Assembly (NCBI GenBank): GCA_016704485.1
Contig: JADJAA010000001.1
Coordinates: 1,984,001 to 2,048,000 of the forward strand
Origin: Flavobacteriales bacterium
Lineage (GTDB): Bacteria > Bacteroidota > Bacteroidia > Flavobacteriales_F > PHOS-HE28
DNA length: 64,000 nucleotides
Direction of reading: 5' to 3'
Shown: in pieces, positions 34,123 to 42,602 of the stretch
Numbering within the stretch: position 1 is the stretch's first letter
Layout: the number at the start of each line of letters is the position of its first letter
The notes under the pieces: generated by a model
What the model was told of the DNA's origin: nothing
Seen by the model: the letters and a program-made list of their open reading frames with translations, nothing else
The model's database searches: none
Program-made: the position numbers and the translations under genes

Positions 34123-35298
34123 CTAGTTCAACAACTCAAACACACTAGCCGCGCCCTGCCCGGTCCCAACGCACATCGTAACAACACCATACTTCTGCTT
34201 CCGCCTCCGCATCTCGTTGAACAACTGCACAGAAAGCTTCGCGCCCGTACACCCCAGCGGATGTCCCAATGCGATGGCACCACCATTCACATTGACTATC
34301 GAAGGGTCCAGCCCCAGCTCGCGGATCACCGCCAAGCTCTGGCTCGCGAACGCCTCGTTCAACTCGAACTGCTCGATGTCCTTCAGCTTAAGCCCGGCCT
34401 TCTCGATCGCCTTCGGTACCGCCGCCACCGGACCGATGCCCATGATGCGCGGATCCACGCCCGCCACGTGGTAGGAGAGGAGGCGCGCGATCGGCTTCAC
34501 GTTCAGTTGCTTCAGCATGCGCTCACTCACCACCAGCACGAAAGCCGCGCCATCGCTGGTTTGACTGCTGTTGCCTGCTGTTACGCTGCCCCGCGCATCG
34601 AACACCGGACGCAGTTTCGCCAGCGCTTCCAAATTGCTCGCGCGCGGACCTTCATCGGTGTCCACCACGTACTTCTCCACTTGACGCTTCTCCTGGGTAT
34701 CCAGGAACACGCGCTCCACTTCCACCGGCACAATGTCGTCCTTGAAACGCCCAGCGGCGATCGCAGCCAAGGCCTTCTCTTGGCTCGCCAGCGCGAAGGC
34801 ATCCTGGTCTTCGCGGCTCACCTTGAAGTCGCGTGCCACGGCCTCAGCGGTAAGGCCCATGCCCCAGTAGTACGTCGGGTTCTCCTTGCCCACGGTGTGG
34901 TTCGGCACAATGCGCCAGCCACCGAAGGGGATCGGGCTCATGCACTCCACGCCACCGGCAATGATCACGTCCGCCTGCCCGCTGTGGATCTTGGCGCTGG
35001 CGATGGCGATCGTCTCGCTGCCGCTGCTGCAATAGCGGTTCACCGTCATGCCCGGCACCTTCTCGTTGTTCAGGCCCATCAGCGCGATCATTCGGCCGAT
35101 GTTCAGGCCCTGCTCGGCTTCGGGCGTCGCGTTCCCCACGATCACATCGTCCACCTGTTCGGGCGCTAGGTTCGGCACGCTGGCCATCAGGTGTTTGATC
35201 ACGTTCGCCGCGAGGTCATCGGGACGTGTGAAACGGAATTTGCCACGTGGGGCTTTTCCTACTGCGGACCGGAATCCGGCTATGATGTATGCGTTCAT
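34123..35298 (-). CDS. fadA: Acetyl-CoA C-acyltransferase (thiolase)
   Basis: Last enzyme of beta-oxidation: cleaves 3-ketoacyl-CoA with CoA to acetyl-CoA and a shortened acyl-CoA. 391 residues. Nucleophilic Cys in VNRYCSSGSETIA (C90), NEAFASQ, His in GGAIALGHPLGCTGAK (H346) and second Cys in TMCVGTGQGAA (C376). It lies downstream of fadB in the same direction, but an unrelated gene (35452-36555) separates them. A copy of its last 120 bases is at 33582-33702. Confidence 0.95.
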   Translation of the reverse strand: MNAYIIAGFRSAVGKAPRGKFRFTRPDDLAANVIKHLMASVPNLAPEQVDDVIVGNATPEAEQGLNIGRMIALMGLNNEKVPGMTVNRYCSSGSETIAIASAKIHSGQADVIIAGGVECMSPIPFGGWRIVPNHTVGKENPTYYWGMGLTAEAVARDFKVSREDQDAFALASQEKALAAIAAGRFKDDIVPVEVERVFLDTQEKRQVEKYVVDTDEGPRASNLEALAKLRPVFDARGSVTAGNSSQTSDGAAFVLVVSERMLKQLNVKPIARLLSYHVAGVDPRIMGIGPVAAVPKAIEKAGLKLKDIEQFELNEAFASQSLAVIRELGLDPSIVNVNGGAIALGHPLGCTGAKLSVQLFNEMRRRKQKYGVVTMCVGTGQGAASVFELLN

Positions 35299-35344
35299 GT
35301 GCTAATGCTTTTAGTACGTTTGTTTGGGCGTGCAGGCGTTCAAA

Positions 35345-35425
35345 TGCAACGCCGTCGGGCTATTCGCTGCAAGTCCTCGCGGCGAAGACGCCGCTCCGGG
35401 CTTTCCGCTGCTATCCCTCACGCAA
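35345..35425. repeat. Short intergenic repeat element with two CGGGCT..CGCTG units and a GC hairpin
   Basis: Two similar units, CGGGCTATTCGCTGCAAGTC (from 35356) and CGGGCTTTCCGCTGCTATCC (35397-35416), flank the perfect hairpin GCGGCG-AAGA-CGCCGC (35379-35394). It looks like a dispersed intergenic element of Bacteroidota. It lies at the downstream edge of the inserted HEPN-like gene, before fadA. Confidence 0.6.
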
Positions 35426-35451
35426 GAGTTGTTCGTGCTGATGTTCATCGG

Positions 35452-36555
35452 TCACTTGGATATTCGCACAACCTCTTCAAGAAGCACATCCATATTATGT
35501 GAAAAGTTGACTTGGGTGGCGTTGGGCAGCGTTTCGGTCTTTCTGATGGGCAAGTGCAAATAACTATCGGCTATGCTCCGGAGTGAAGTGTTCAACTGGG
35601 ACATAAGAGATTTAAAGCTTCGTCCGCCGTACTGTGCGACTACTTGGTCAAAGGTTTGGTGACCAAAGAGTGGTGGAACATGGTTGATTATTGATCGACC
35701 GACCATTGCAACGCTGAGGTAGTTACCTCGCTCGTAGTTGTCGTTTAGTTCGCGACACAGCTGAACGAGACGAGTAAAGTCGAAGTTCGGATGGGAAATA
35801 TTCTGAAGCTCTTTGACCCGGTTTGAATTGACAAAGTCGGGATGCGAGTCAGAGGTCTGTTCCTCATCGTCTGAACTTGCCTTGGAAGCCGCTAACCGTC
35901 TCTCAACGTATGCCTTGCCATCAACTGTGATCTTGGCATCTGTTCGCATTGACGCTGGAAATACGTCAACGTATCCGTCTCGTTCCAGTAGTTTGACAAT
36001 GTTACGAGAGTCATCGTACCAGTCGAGTGCAACTTGATTCAGGTAGAAAATCAATCCGGTATCCCAGAACTGGTCTAACTTTCTGAGTGCATAGAGCTTT
36101 TCGAGAAGGAATATCGCCTTCGCATCAACTGTCAGTTCCGCTCTTTCCTCAATGAATGTTTGACCAAGAGTTAGCGGATCACTGATGGAGACAATCGCCA
36201 AAACGTAATTGATAGAACGCACACGTTGAGTCAATCTATCTTTCAATCGATTTATTCGCTGAGCAAGTGATTGCTTACCCATTGCACCATAGGCAACGCT
36301 TGTCCGCAATAGCTGATCAAGCGTTCCCGCTAAATCGGGTGTGCAACTCTCCGTAACATAGAGTTGTTGCTCTTTTATGATGGAATCGATCTCTTGGATT
36401 ACCGTTTTCAAGGAATCTTCACTGTTTACTTGAGAAACGGGAAAATCTTCGAACTTTTCTCGAAAGGCAACAAGTGCCGCTACGAATTCTTCATATCTCA
36501 CCAACATACGGACGTCTTCCGCATTGTTCTCCAATAATTTCCGAGGATTTATCAT
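35452..36555 (-). CDS. wHTH and HEPN-like protein inserted in fad operon (candidate defence gene)
   Basis: Cytoplasmic protein of 367 residues. Residues 1-130 are helical and unfamiliar. Residues ~145-225 (AIFLLEKLYALRKLDQFWD, IVKLLERDGYVDVF, KITVDGKAYVERRL) look like a winged helix. The C-terminal helical domain (~255-367) has R287-x4-H292 in VAMVGRSIINHVPP, the spacing of the HEPN RNase motif RX4-6H, and ends with HLPIRKTETLPNATQ. I recall this C-terminal domain type from accessory prokaryotic proteins near mobile DNA. The start ATG is 5 bases after the fadB stop; the longer upstream frame overlaps fadB. Base composition is visibly richer in A+T than fadA and fadB. Function unproven; defence or toxin is inference. 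Confidence 0.7.
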   Translation of the reverse strand: MINPRKLLENNAEDVRMLVRYEEFVAALVAFREKFEDFPVSQVNSEDSLKTVIQEIDSIIKEQQLYVTESCTPDLAGTLDQLLRTSVAYGAMGKQSLAQRINRLKDRLTQRVRSINYVLAIVSISDPLTLGQTFIEERAELTVDAKAIFLLEKLYALRKLDQFWDTGLIFYLNQVALDWYDDSRNIVKLLERDGYVDVFPASMRTDAKITVDGKAYVERRLAASKASSDDEEQTSDSHPDFVNSNRVKELQNISHPNFDFTRLVQLCRELNDNYERGNYLSVAMVGRSIINHVPPLFGHQTFDQVVAQYGGRSFKSLMSQLNTSLRSIADSYLHLPIRKTETLPNATQVNFSHNMDVLLEEVVRISK

Positions 36556-36560
36556 CTCGG

Positions 36561-38921
36561 TCAATTTCGAAGCACTTTCCCCGTAGTAATGATGCTCTGT
36601 AACCGCTCTAACGTCTTCTTCTGCATACACAATTCCAAGAACGCTTTCCGCTCCAGATCCAGCAAATACTGCTCGCTCACTTCGGTGATCTCTGAAAGAT
36701 CCCCACCGCACAACACATATCCCAGTTTTTCGCTGATGAGCGCGTCGTGCTCGCTGATGTAGTTGCCGCTTTGCATGCTGTTGGCGCCGACGTAGACGAT
36801 GCCGAGGCCTTCCTTGCCGAGCACCTTGATGTCGCGGCGCATGGGCGGCTTGGTGTAGCCCTTGCTCCAGAGGTCGAGCGCGCAGGCCTTGGCGTGGGCG
36901 AGCTGGTGGGCACGGCTCACGATCACTTCGTCCTGGCCGGGGCGGAGGTAGCCGAGGTCGAAGGCTTCCTCGCCGCTGGTGCTCACTTTGGCCTGGCCGA
37001 TGGTGAGGAAGCGCTCGCGCATGCGGTTGATGCGTATGTCGCCTTCCTTCAGTTCGTCGCTGAGGCGCAGCGCGAATTCCTTGGTGCCGCCGCCGCCGGG
37101 GATCACGCCGACGCCGAATTCCACGAGGCCCATGTAAGTCTCGGCGTGCGCGACCACTTTGTCCGCGTGCATGCAGAGTTCGGTGCCGCCGCCGAGGCAG
37201 AGCTGGTGCGGTGCGGCCACCACGGGGATGCTGCTGTGGCGCATGCGCATCATGGTGTTCTGGAAGGTGCGGATGGCCATGTCGAGGTCCTCGTATTCCT
37301 GCTCCACGGCCATCATGAAAATCATGCCGACGTTGGCTCCTGCACTGAAGAGGGCGCCATCATTGTAGACCACGAGTCCCTTGTAGCCTGCTTCCGCAAG
37401 GTCGATGGCTTTGTTGAGGCCTTGGATGACTTCCGCGCCGATGGTGTTCATCTTGCTGGTCCAGCTCACGCTAAGGATGCCATCGCCGAGGTCGCGCACC
37501 ACGGCTTGACTGTTCTTCCAAACAACGCTGCTTTCCGGTAGGTCGGCGAGAACGATTAGTCCTTCGGCACGCGGGATCGGCTTGTAGCTTTTGCTCGCGG
37601 CATCGTAGTACATGCGCTTGCCGCCCTCTGTTTTGTAGAAGCTGGTATTGCCTGCCTTTAACATTTCAGCAACCCATGGTGCAACCGTCATTCCGGCTGC
37701 GTTCATCGCATCGAGTGCGGTCTTCACACCAACGGCATCCCATAATTCAAAGGGCCCGAGCTCCCAACCGAAACCGGCACGTAGGGCATCGTCGATCTTG
37801 TAGAGGTCGTCGGTTATTTCTGGAATGCGGTGGCTCACGTAGGCGAACAATCCGTGGAAACTCTTGCGGTAGAAATCCCCTGCTTTGTCGGTGCCGGTGT
37901 AGAGGATCGGCATGCGCTTCACGAGGTCGTCCTCCTTTTTCGCAGCGTCCATTGTCGCAAATTTGGGCTTCACTTGCGCGCGGTATTCGAGCGTCTTCAG
38001 ATCCAGCGCCATGATCTCGCCTTTGGCCGCGCGGTCCTTGAAGAAGAAGCCCTTGCCGGTCTTGCTGCCAAGCATGTTCTTGTCCACCATCTGCTGCAAG
38101 TAGCCGGGTATGGTGAAGAGCGCGTTCTGTTCGTCCTTCGGGCAATTGTCCTTCACGCCCTGCGCGACTTTCACGAGCGTATCCAATCCAACCACATCCG
38201 CAGTGCGGAAGGTGGCACTTTTCGGACGACCCAAAACAGGGCCAGTGAGGCGATCAACTTCTTCAACAGTTAGGCCCATTTCTTCCACCAAGTGGAACAG
38301 GCCCATGATGCCGAACACGCCGATGCGGTTGGCGATGAACGCGGGCGTGTCTTTGCAGAGCACAGTTACTTTTCCGAGGATGTGCTGGCCGTAGTCTTCG
38401 AGAAAACTAAGTACAGCAGGATCTGTTCCCGGACCAGGAATGATCTCCAACAACTGCAAGTAGCGCGGCGGATTGAAGAAGTGCGTTCCACAGAAGTGTT
38501 TCTTGAAATCGTCGCTGCGTCCTTCCGCGATCGCGTGGATCGGAATGCCGCTCGTGTTAGTCGTGATCAAAGTGCCCGGTGTTCGGTACTTCTCCACGTT
38601 CGCCAGCACCTGCTGCTTGATGTCCAAGCGTTCGATCACCACCTCGATGATCCAGTCGCAGTCCTTGATCTTCGGCAGGTCATCGTCGAAATTTCCGGTT
38701 CTGATACGGCTCGCGAATTTCTTGTCGTAGATAGGAGAGGGGTTGTTCTTCAGTGCGAAGGCCAAGGCGTCATTGACGATCTTGTTCTTGTCGTTACCCT
38801 CCTTCGGGACGATGTCCAGCAGCAGGACTTCACATCCCACGTTAGCAAAGTGGCACGCGATGCGGCTGCCCATAACGCCGCTGCCGAGGACGGCTACTTT
38901 CTTGATGTTGCGGTTATTCAT
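36561..38921 (-). CDS. fadB: 3-hydroxyacyl-CoA dehydrogenase/enoyl-CoA hydratase fusion
   Basis: Two-step beta-oxidation enzyme of 786 residues. NAD-binding motif AVLGSGVMGSRIACHFANVG (residues ~10-30), 3HCDH motifs GTHFFNPPRYLQLLEIIPG and DTPAFIANRIGVFGIM. The enoyl-CoA hydratase/isomerase domain is C-terminal (KGLVVYNDGALFSAGANVGM, APHQLCLGGGTELCMHADKV, GVGVIPGGGGTKEFALRL). The dehydrogenase-first order is that of FadN/Bacillus-type proteins rather than E. coli FadB. It follows marR, and with fadA forms a beta-oxidation operon interrupted by the wHTH/HEPN-like gene. Confidence 0.94.
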   Translation of the reverse strand: MNNRNIKKVAVLGSGVMGSRIACHFANVGCEVLLLDIVPKEGNDKNKIVNDALAFALKNNPSPIYDKKFASRIRTGNFDDDLPKIKDCDWIIEVVIERLDIKQQVLANVEKYRTPGTLITTNTSGIPIHAIAEGRSDDFKKHFCGTHFFNPPRYLQLLEIIPGPGTDPAVLSFLEDYGQHILGKVTVLCKDTPAFIANRIGVFGIMGLFHLVEEMGLTVEEVDRLTGPVLGRPKSATFRTADVVGLDTLVKVAQGVKDNCPKDEQNALFTIPGYLQQMVDKNMLGSKTGKGFFFKDRAAKGEIMALDLKTLEYRAQVKPKFATMDAAKKEDDLVKRMPILYTGTDKAGDFYRKSFHGLFAYVSHRIPEITDDLYKIDDALRAGFGWELGPFELWDAVGVKTALDAMNAAGMTVAPWVAEMLKAGNTSFYKTEGGKRMYYDAASKSYKPIPRAEGLIVLADLPESSVVWKNSQAVVRDLGDGILSVSWTSKMNTIGAEVIQGLNKAIDLAEAGYKGLVVYNDGALFSAGANVGMIFMMAVEQEYEDLDMAIRTFQNTMMRMRHSSIPVVAAPHQLCLGGGTELCMHADKVVAHAETYMGLVEFGVGVIPGGGGTKEFALRLSDELKEGDIRINRMRERFLTIGQAKVSTSGEEAFDLGYLRPGQDEVIVSRAHQLAHAKACALDLWSKGYTKPPMRRDIKVLGKEGLGIVYVGANSMQSGNYISEHDALISEKLGYVLCGGDLSEITEVSEQYLLDLERKAFLELCMQKKTLERLQSIITTGKVLRN

Positions 38922-39083
38922 TGGTGTGAATGCATTTGACCGCGACGGCGCAACGACGCAACGGGTCCGCGGCGAAATGCCAAGGAGTTGTTGAGAGGTC
39001 GAGTTATCATCGCTTGTCTATTGGGTTGTTGATCTACGTTGCGTTATCGTCGCCCGCCGCATGGCGAGCCGTTGCGGTTCAAT

Positions 39084-39515
39084 TCAGAATAGTTGTTCTT
39101 CTTCCAGTATCCGATCAAGTTCGGTCATTACCGCTCGAAAGCTATCCAGTTGGTTCTTCGTAAAGCGACTTTGAACGGCTTCATTGAATTTGATCACCGT
39201 ATCGCGGCTGACATCGCGCATCTTTTTGCCTTTTGCTGTAAGGTGGATCCGAACGATCCGCTTGTCATCACCGCACGGCACGCGTTTGATCAATCCTTCA
39301 ACGTCCATGTTCTGAAGGATGCGCACTAGGCTTCTGCTTTCCATGCCCATCTTGGGTCCGAGCTTGGTGCTTGGTGTGCCTCCTGGATCAATGCTCAACA
39401 GGATCTGCCCGATCGCCATGGTGCCGCCGTACTTGCTCGCCTCGCTGTTGTACATCCGCGAGATGCGGCTCCACACTTTGCGGATCGGGAAGTCGATGGT
39501 CTCTTCGGGTTTCAT
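39084..39515 (-). CDS. MarR-family transcriptional regulator
   Basis: Dimeric winged-helix regulator of 143 residues (start MKPEETIDFPIRKVW; the open frame extends to 39554 but overlaps the promoter). Recognition region TPSTKLGPKMGMESRSLVRI, wing GLIKRVPCGDDKRIVRIHLT, C-terminal dimerisation helix. It is the first gene before fadB and probably senses an acyl-CoA or fatty acid. A palindrome at 39545-39562 in its own promoter and a longer one before the acyl-CoA dehydrogenase suggest that it represses itself and the beta-oxidation genes. Confidence 0.9.
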   Translation of the reverse strand: MKPEETIDFPIRKVWSRISRMYNSEASKYGGTMAIGQILLSIDPGGTPSTKLGPKMGMESRSLVRILQNMDVEGLIKRVPCGDDKRIVRIHLTAKGKKMRDVSRDTVIKFNEAVQSRFTKNQLDSFRAVMTELDRILEEEQLF

Positions 39516-39528
39516 GCGATGCGAAGGG

Positions 39529-39536
39529 CTAAGGTA
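39529..39536 (-). promoter_or_regulatory. Putative -7 box (TACCTTAG) of the marR-fad operon
   Basis: One mismatch to TAnnTTTG on the minus strand, 13 bases before the marR ATG. The candidate operator is located where the -33 element would be. Confidence 0.4.
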
Positions 39537-39544
39537 ATGACTAA

Positions 39545-39562
39545 TGGTATGCACGCATAACG
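39545..39562. promoter_or_regulatory. Probable MarR operator upstream of marR
   Basis: Imperfect palindrome with core TATGCACGCATA and partly matched flanks. It shares the TATGC..GCATAAC core with the perfect palindrome at 32915-32940, consistent with autoregulation. Confidence 0.55.
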
Positions 39563-39651
39563 TATAAAAAAACCGGCGGTCATCACGGAACGGATCATCC
39601 GTGTACTTTTAGCGGCTGCGTTTGCGTTCCATATTCAAACAGACTCCCACC

Positions 39652-40581
39652 ATGCGAAAGTTATCCTTACTGTTCTTGGCGATCACATTGATCACATTCG
39701 GCTCCTGCAAGAAGGATGATCCGGATCCCGTACCAACCACGCCAACACCAGTGGACAACGGCCCGCGTTTGATCCTGAAGTTCCGATTCGACAGCACGCA
39801 GGTTCGCTTGAATGGGCAAGGTCAACCGCAACTGACTTTGCCAGCAGGCCATGCGGCCCAGAACCCGCGCTTCAATACCATGAGCAGCCATTACGTGGAG
39901 TTCGCACCAACTGCATGGACTTTGCCCGGAACGGGTTCGGTAGTGTACCATGCTCCAGAAACAACGGCGGGTGGTGCTAATGCGATCGACTTTAACCAAA
40001 GCGTGAACGCGGGACAGAACGGAACTTTCCTGAACATTCCGCTCTCGCAACTTGCTGCCGGAACGTATGAGTATCTGCGTGTTTCACTTGCTTATCAGAA
40101 CTATAACATCAACTTCCGATACACGGATACCCAGTTCGGCCAGGGTGCGATGGATCTGACAGGAACCTTGGCTTCCTTCATCGGCTTCAATACATACATC
40201 GGCACGTTCAATGTGGGGCAGCAGAGTGTAACGGTGAATGACGATAAGCTCCAAGGTTTCTGGGCCTTTGAGGTGGATCCGTTGCCAGCTCCTATTCCGA
40301 CGCCAGCTCCAACGGTCGGTCAAGCACCCGGCGTTACCACCGTTCCCAACCCGATCTTCGACTCTTCGCCGATCCCTGCCGGTTCTTGTTTGGTCACCGG
40401 AGGTTTTGCAACACCGTTGGTGATCACCGGAAATGAAACCGAGGATATCGAGATCGTGGTGTCGTTATCCACTAACCAAAGTTTCGAATGGATCGATAAT
40501 GGCGATGGATACTTTGAACCGGCGGCCGGCGATGTAGTGGTAGATATGGGGATCCGCGGTCTTATCCCGATCGTACAGTGA
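39652..40581 (+). CDS. Predicted lipoprotein of unknown function
   Basis: Protein of 309 residues with lipobox ITFGSC (Cys near 19) followed by the KKDDPDPVP linker typical of Bacteroidota surface lipoproteins. The mature part is beta-rich (LILKFRFDSTQVRLNGQG, YEYLRVSLAYQNYNINFRY) with a Pro-rich insert (PAPIPTPAPT). I do not recognise a named family. ATG 39652 chosen over an in-frame ATG at 39622 so that the lipoprotein signal is N-terminal. Divergent from marR, convergent with the GH16 gene. Confidence 0.72.
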   Translation: MRKLSLLFLAITLITFGSCKKDDPDPVPTTPTPVDNGPRLILKFRFDSTQVRLNGQGQPQLTLPAGHAAQNPRFNTMSSHYVEFAPTAWTLPGTGSVVYHAPETTAGGANAIDFNQSVNAGQNGTFLNIPLSQLAAGTYEYLRVSLAYQNYNINFRYTDTQFGQGAMDLTGTLASFIGFNTYIGTFNVGQQSVTVNDDKLQGFWAFEVDPLPAPIPTPAPTVGQAPGVTTVPNPIFDSSPIPAGSCLVTGGFATPLVITGNETEDIEIVVSLSTNQSFEWIDNGDGYFEPAAGDVVVDMGIRGLIPIVQ

Positions 40582-40587
40582 GCTTGC

Positions 40588-41796
40588 CTATAGCACGATC
40601 TCAAGAGGCACTTCAAGCGTTACGGTTTCTGTTGAACAAGGGTCATTCGTTGATACTACGCGGATCCATTGTTTCCCTGCTTTGCCCACTGCCTTCACAG
40701 TAACTCCGTTGTAGGTCCGTTCTGTGATCTGCAATCCTTCGCTGCACTCCCAAAGCAAGCTTCCATGCGCTCCGGTGAGTTCTACATTGCGTTGATCGGA
40801 ATTCTTCAGCACAGCATTTGACGGCGATAATGTCAGCTTCTTCGGTGCAGAGCAGAGATCACTCAACCCTTCCTGCGGCACGCGTTGATACACTCGGATA
40901 TAGTCAACGAGCATTGCGCTTTCGGTAGGCCAGGGTTCCGGTTTCTTTGGTCCGTTGCAATATCCTTTCGGTTTGTCCACGCTGTTGTCTGCGAGCACGT
41001 TGACCTTGTCCTGTGGTCTTGGAAAATAGGGCGCAATGCGATTCGAACCCGAGGGGCGATCACATCCCGGCAAAGGTCTGCCTCTTCGGTCAACATACCG
41101 ACCGCGCACATAAATGACCTCTCCGTCCAGATACCATCTTATTTCATCGCGGTCCCATTCAACGGCGTACGTGTGAAAGTCGGCACTATGATCCACACCT
41201 TTATACTTTCCGGTGTTGGAGTAGCGTGTATCACCCCACTGATGCAAAGATCCTTTGAGCCATTTTGGGCGTTCGCCACAGATCTCGAACACATCGATCT
41301 CTGTTTCTCCGCCGAACATCCAGAATGCAGGCCACAGACCACGGCCATTGGGTATGCGACAATGGATCTCATATTTTCCATACGTGAATTCAGCACTGCC
41401 GATCGAGCGGATAGCACTTCCTCTGTGCTGCGTGGTTTTACTATACCACGTGGTTTCTTTTTGTTCTACGGCAAGTTTCAGCATACCATCCGTCACACTT
41501 ACTTGGTCGTCCATGAAGACACTGTTGTTGCTTCCTAGATAGCGACATGATTCGCAATTTTCGCTTCCGTCATCGCTGAAAGGGAAATGGGTGATCCATT
41601 TCGTCCGGTCCAATTCGTTGCCCTCGAACTCATCCTGGAAGACGAGCTTGTATGTGTTGTTATCACAGTTGCCACCCGGGTCCGATACCGTCGGCAGATC
41701 CTTGATCTTCTTCTTTTGGCCGTAGGCGTCAACAGGGCCGATCAAACTCAGTAGCATGAGGAGCACTGAAGAAATGACGACGTACTTGGTCTTCAT
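40588..41796 (-). CDS. Secreted GH16 family glycoside hydrolase (laminarinase-like)
   Basis: Protein of 402 residues; signal segment VVISSVLLMLLSLIGPVDA. The GH16 fold shows YKLVFQDEFEGNELDRTKW, GLWPAFWMFG and the catalytic EIDVFE (nucleophile E166, D168, acid/base E171), in the beta-bulge form of laminarinases/lichenases. WYLDGEVIYV and MLVDYIRVYQ close the fold. After residue ~320 a small Ig-like domain follows; no T9SS domain is recognisable. Likely cleaves beta-1,3- or mixed-linked glucans. ATG 41796 is preferred to the upstream frame start at 41850. Confidence 0.9.
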   Translation of the reverse strand: MKTKYVVISSVLLMLLSLIGPVDAYGQKKKIKDLPTVSDPGGNCDNNTYKLVFQDEFEGNELDRTKWITHFPFSDDGSENCESCRYLGSNNSVFMDDQVSVTDGMLKLAVEQKETTWYSKTTQHRGSAIRSIGSAEFTYGKYEIHCRIPNGRGLWPAFWMFGGETEIDVFEICGERPKWLKGSLHQWGDTRYSNTGKYKGVDHSADFHTYAVEWDRDEIRWYLDGEVIYVRGRYVDRRGRPLPGCDRPSGSNRIAPYFPRPQDKVNVLADNSVDKPKGYCNGPKKPEPWPTESAMLVDYIRVYQRVPQEGLSDLCSAPKKLTLSPSNAVLKNSDQRNVELTGAHGSLLWECSEGLQITERTYNGVTVKAVGKAGKQWIRVVSTNDPCSTETVTLEVPLEIVL

Positions 41797-41818
41797 TATG
41801 TTGGAATTCGAATTGGTA

Positions 41819-42544
41819 TTACGTGTTCGGCTTTGGAGTTCGCGGGACACCGTTCATCCAGAGTACAAGTCCGGTAGTCGGATGATACGTGTATCGAATG
41901 GAAGCTGAAGGAACCACATAATCGGCGTGGCCCTTGAGGTCATCATAGATATAGACACTATCACAATCAAACATGAAAAGCGTGGTGTCATTGCTGTATC
42001 CAACGCGCATAAATGGCGCAATGGTCGTTCGCTTCAAATAGGAGGTGTCCTCCTCAACTACGTGTTCAGGAAATGCCAGGTCAATGAAACCACGGTCCTG
42101 AAATCCGTTCTCACACCAGAATAATTTTTGCCCCCAGCTTTCGCGTTCACCGAAATTGGCTGCCATCCATGAGCCATTCATACCCTTTCCCGGACCGAAG
42201 AAGGTCGGTAACATCGACCAACTGTCGTAAGCTGGTACCGATACGGATAGGACCTCCGCAGAACTGTCCGGTAGCGCACGATAATGATAAAGCCGCAACC
42301 CTTCGAATTTCTCTTCGATGTTCGATGCAACCATGATATTGGTGCCGTCCTGAAGGTTCAAGGCTACTTGCACGAGAAGCGTATCGTGTACTACGTTGTC
42401 CGGAACCACTGCGTATTCCAACGGACCGGAAAACCCATTCAGAGCAGGTTCATCTTCAGGTGTGTTCGCGTTCTTGGGTGCTTCGTTCGTGCAACTCATA
42501 ACGAGACAAGTGATCACAGCAATTCCGCTCCAACCTTTCACCAT
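41819..42544 (-). CDS. Predicted lipoprotein of unknown function
   Basis: Protein of 241 residues with lipobox LVMSC (Cys ~18). The mature part is beta-rich with aromatic clusters (LRLYHYRALPD, SWMAANFGERESWGQKLFWC, VGYSNDTTLFMFDCDSVYI). No named family recognised. It ends 22 bases before the GH16 start on the same strand, so the two may be co-transcribed, but no carbohydrate-binding motif is obvious. Confidence 0.65.
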   Translation of the reverse strand: MVKGWSGIAVITCLVMSCTNEAPKNANTPEDEPALNGFSGPLEYAVVPDNVVHDTLLVQVALNLQDGTNIMVASNIEEKFEGLRLYHYRALPDSSAEVLSVSVPAYDSWSMLPTFFGPGKGMNGSWMAANFGERESWGQKLFWCENGFQDRGFIDLAFPEHVVEEDTSYLKRTTIAPFMRVGYSNDTTLFMFDCDSVYIYDDLKGHADYVVPSASIRYTYHPTTGLVLWMNGVPRTPKPNT

Positions 42545-42602
42545 TGGTTCTTCTTCGTGTTACCGGAATAAGGATCTGACCACTAGTTCAGCCACATATT
42601 CC

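Noticed and set aside
34111..35169. Long plus-strand frame of 352 codons opposite fadA
   Set aside because: It mirrors the GC-rich codons of the thiolase; the peptide is His/Arg-rich low complexity and shows no family features.
36747..37541. Plus-strand frame of 264 codons opposite fadB
   Set aside because: Ala/His/Val-rich mirror of the hydratase domain; typical shadow of high-GC coding sequence.
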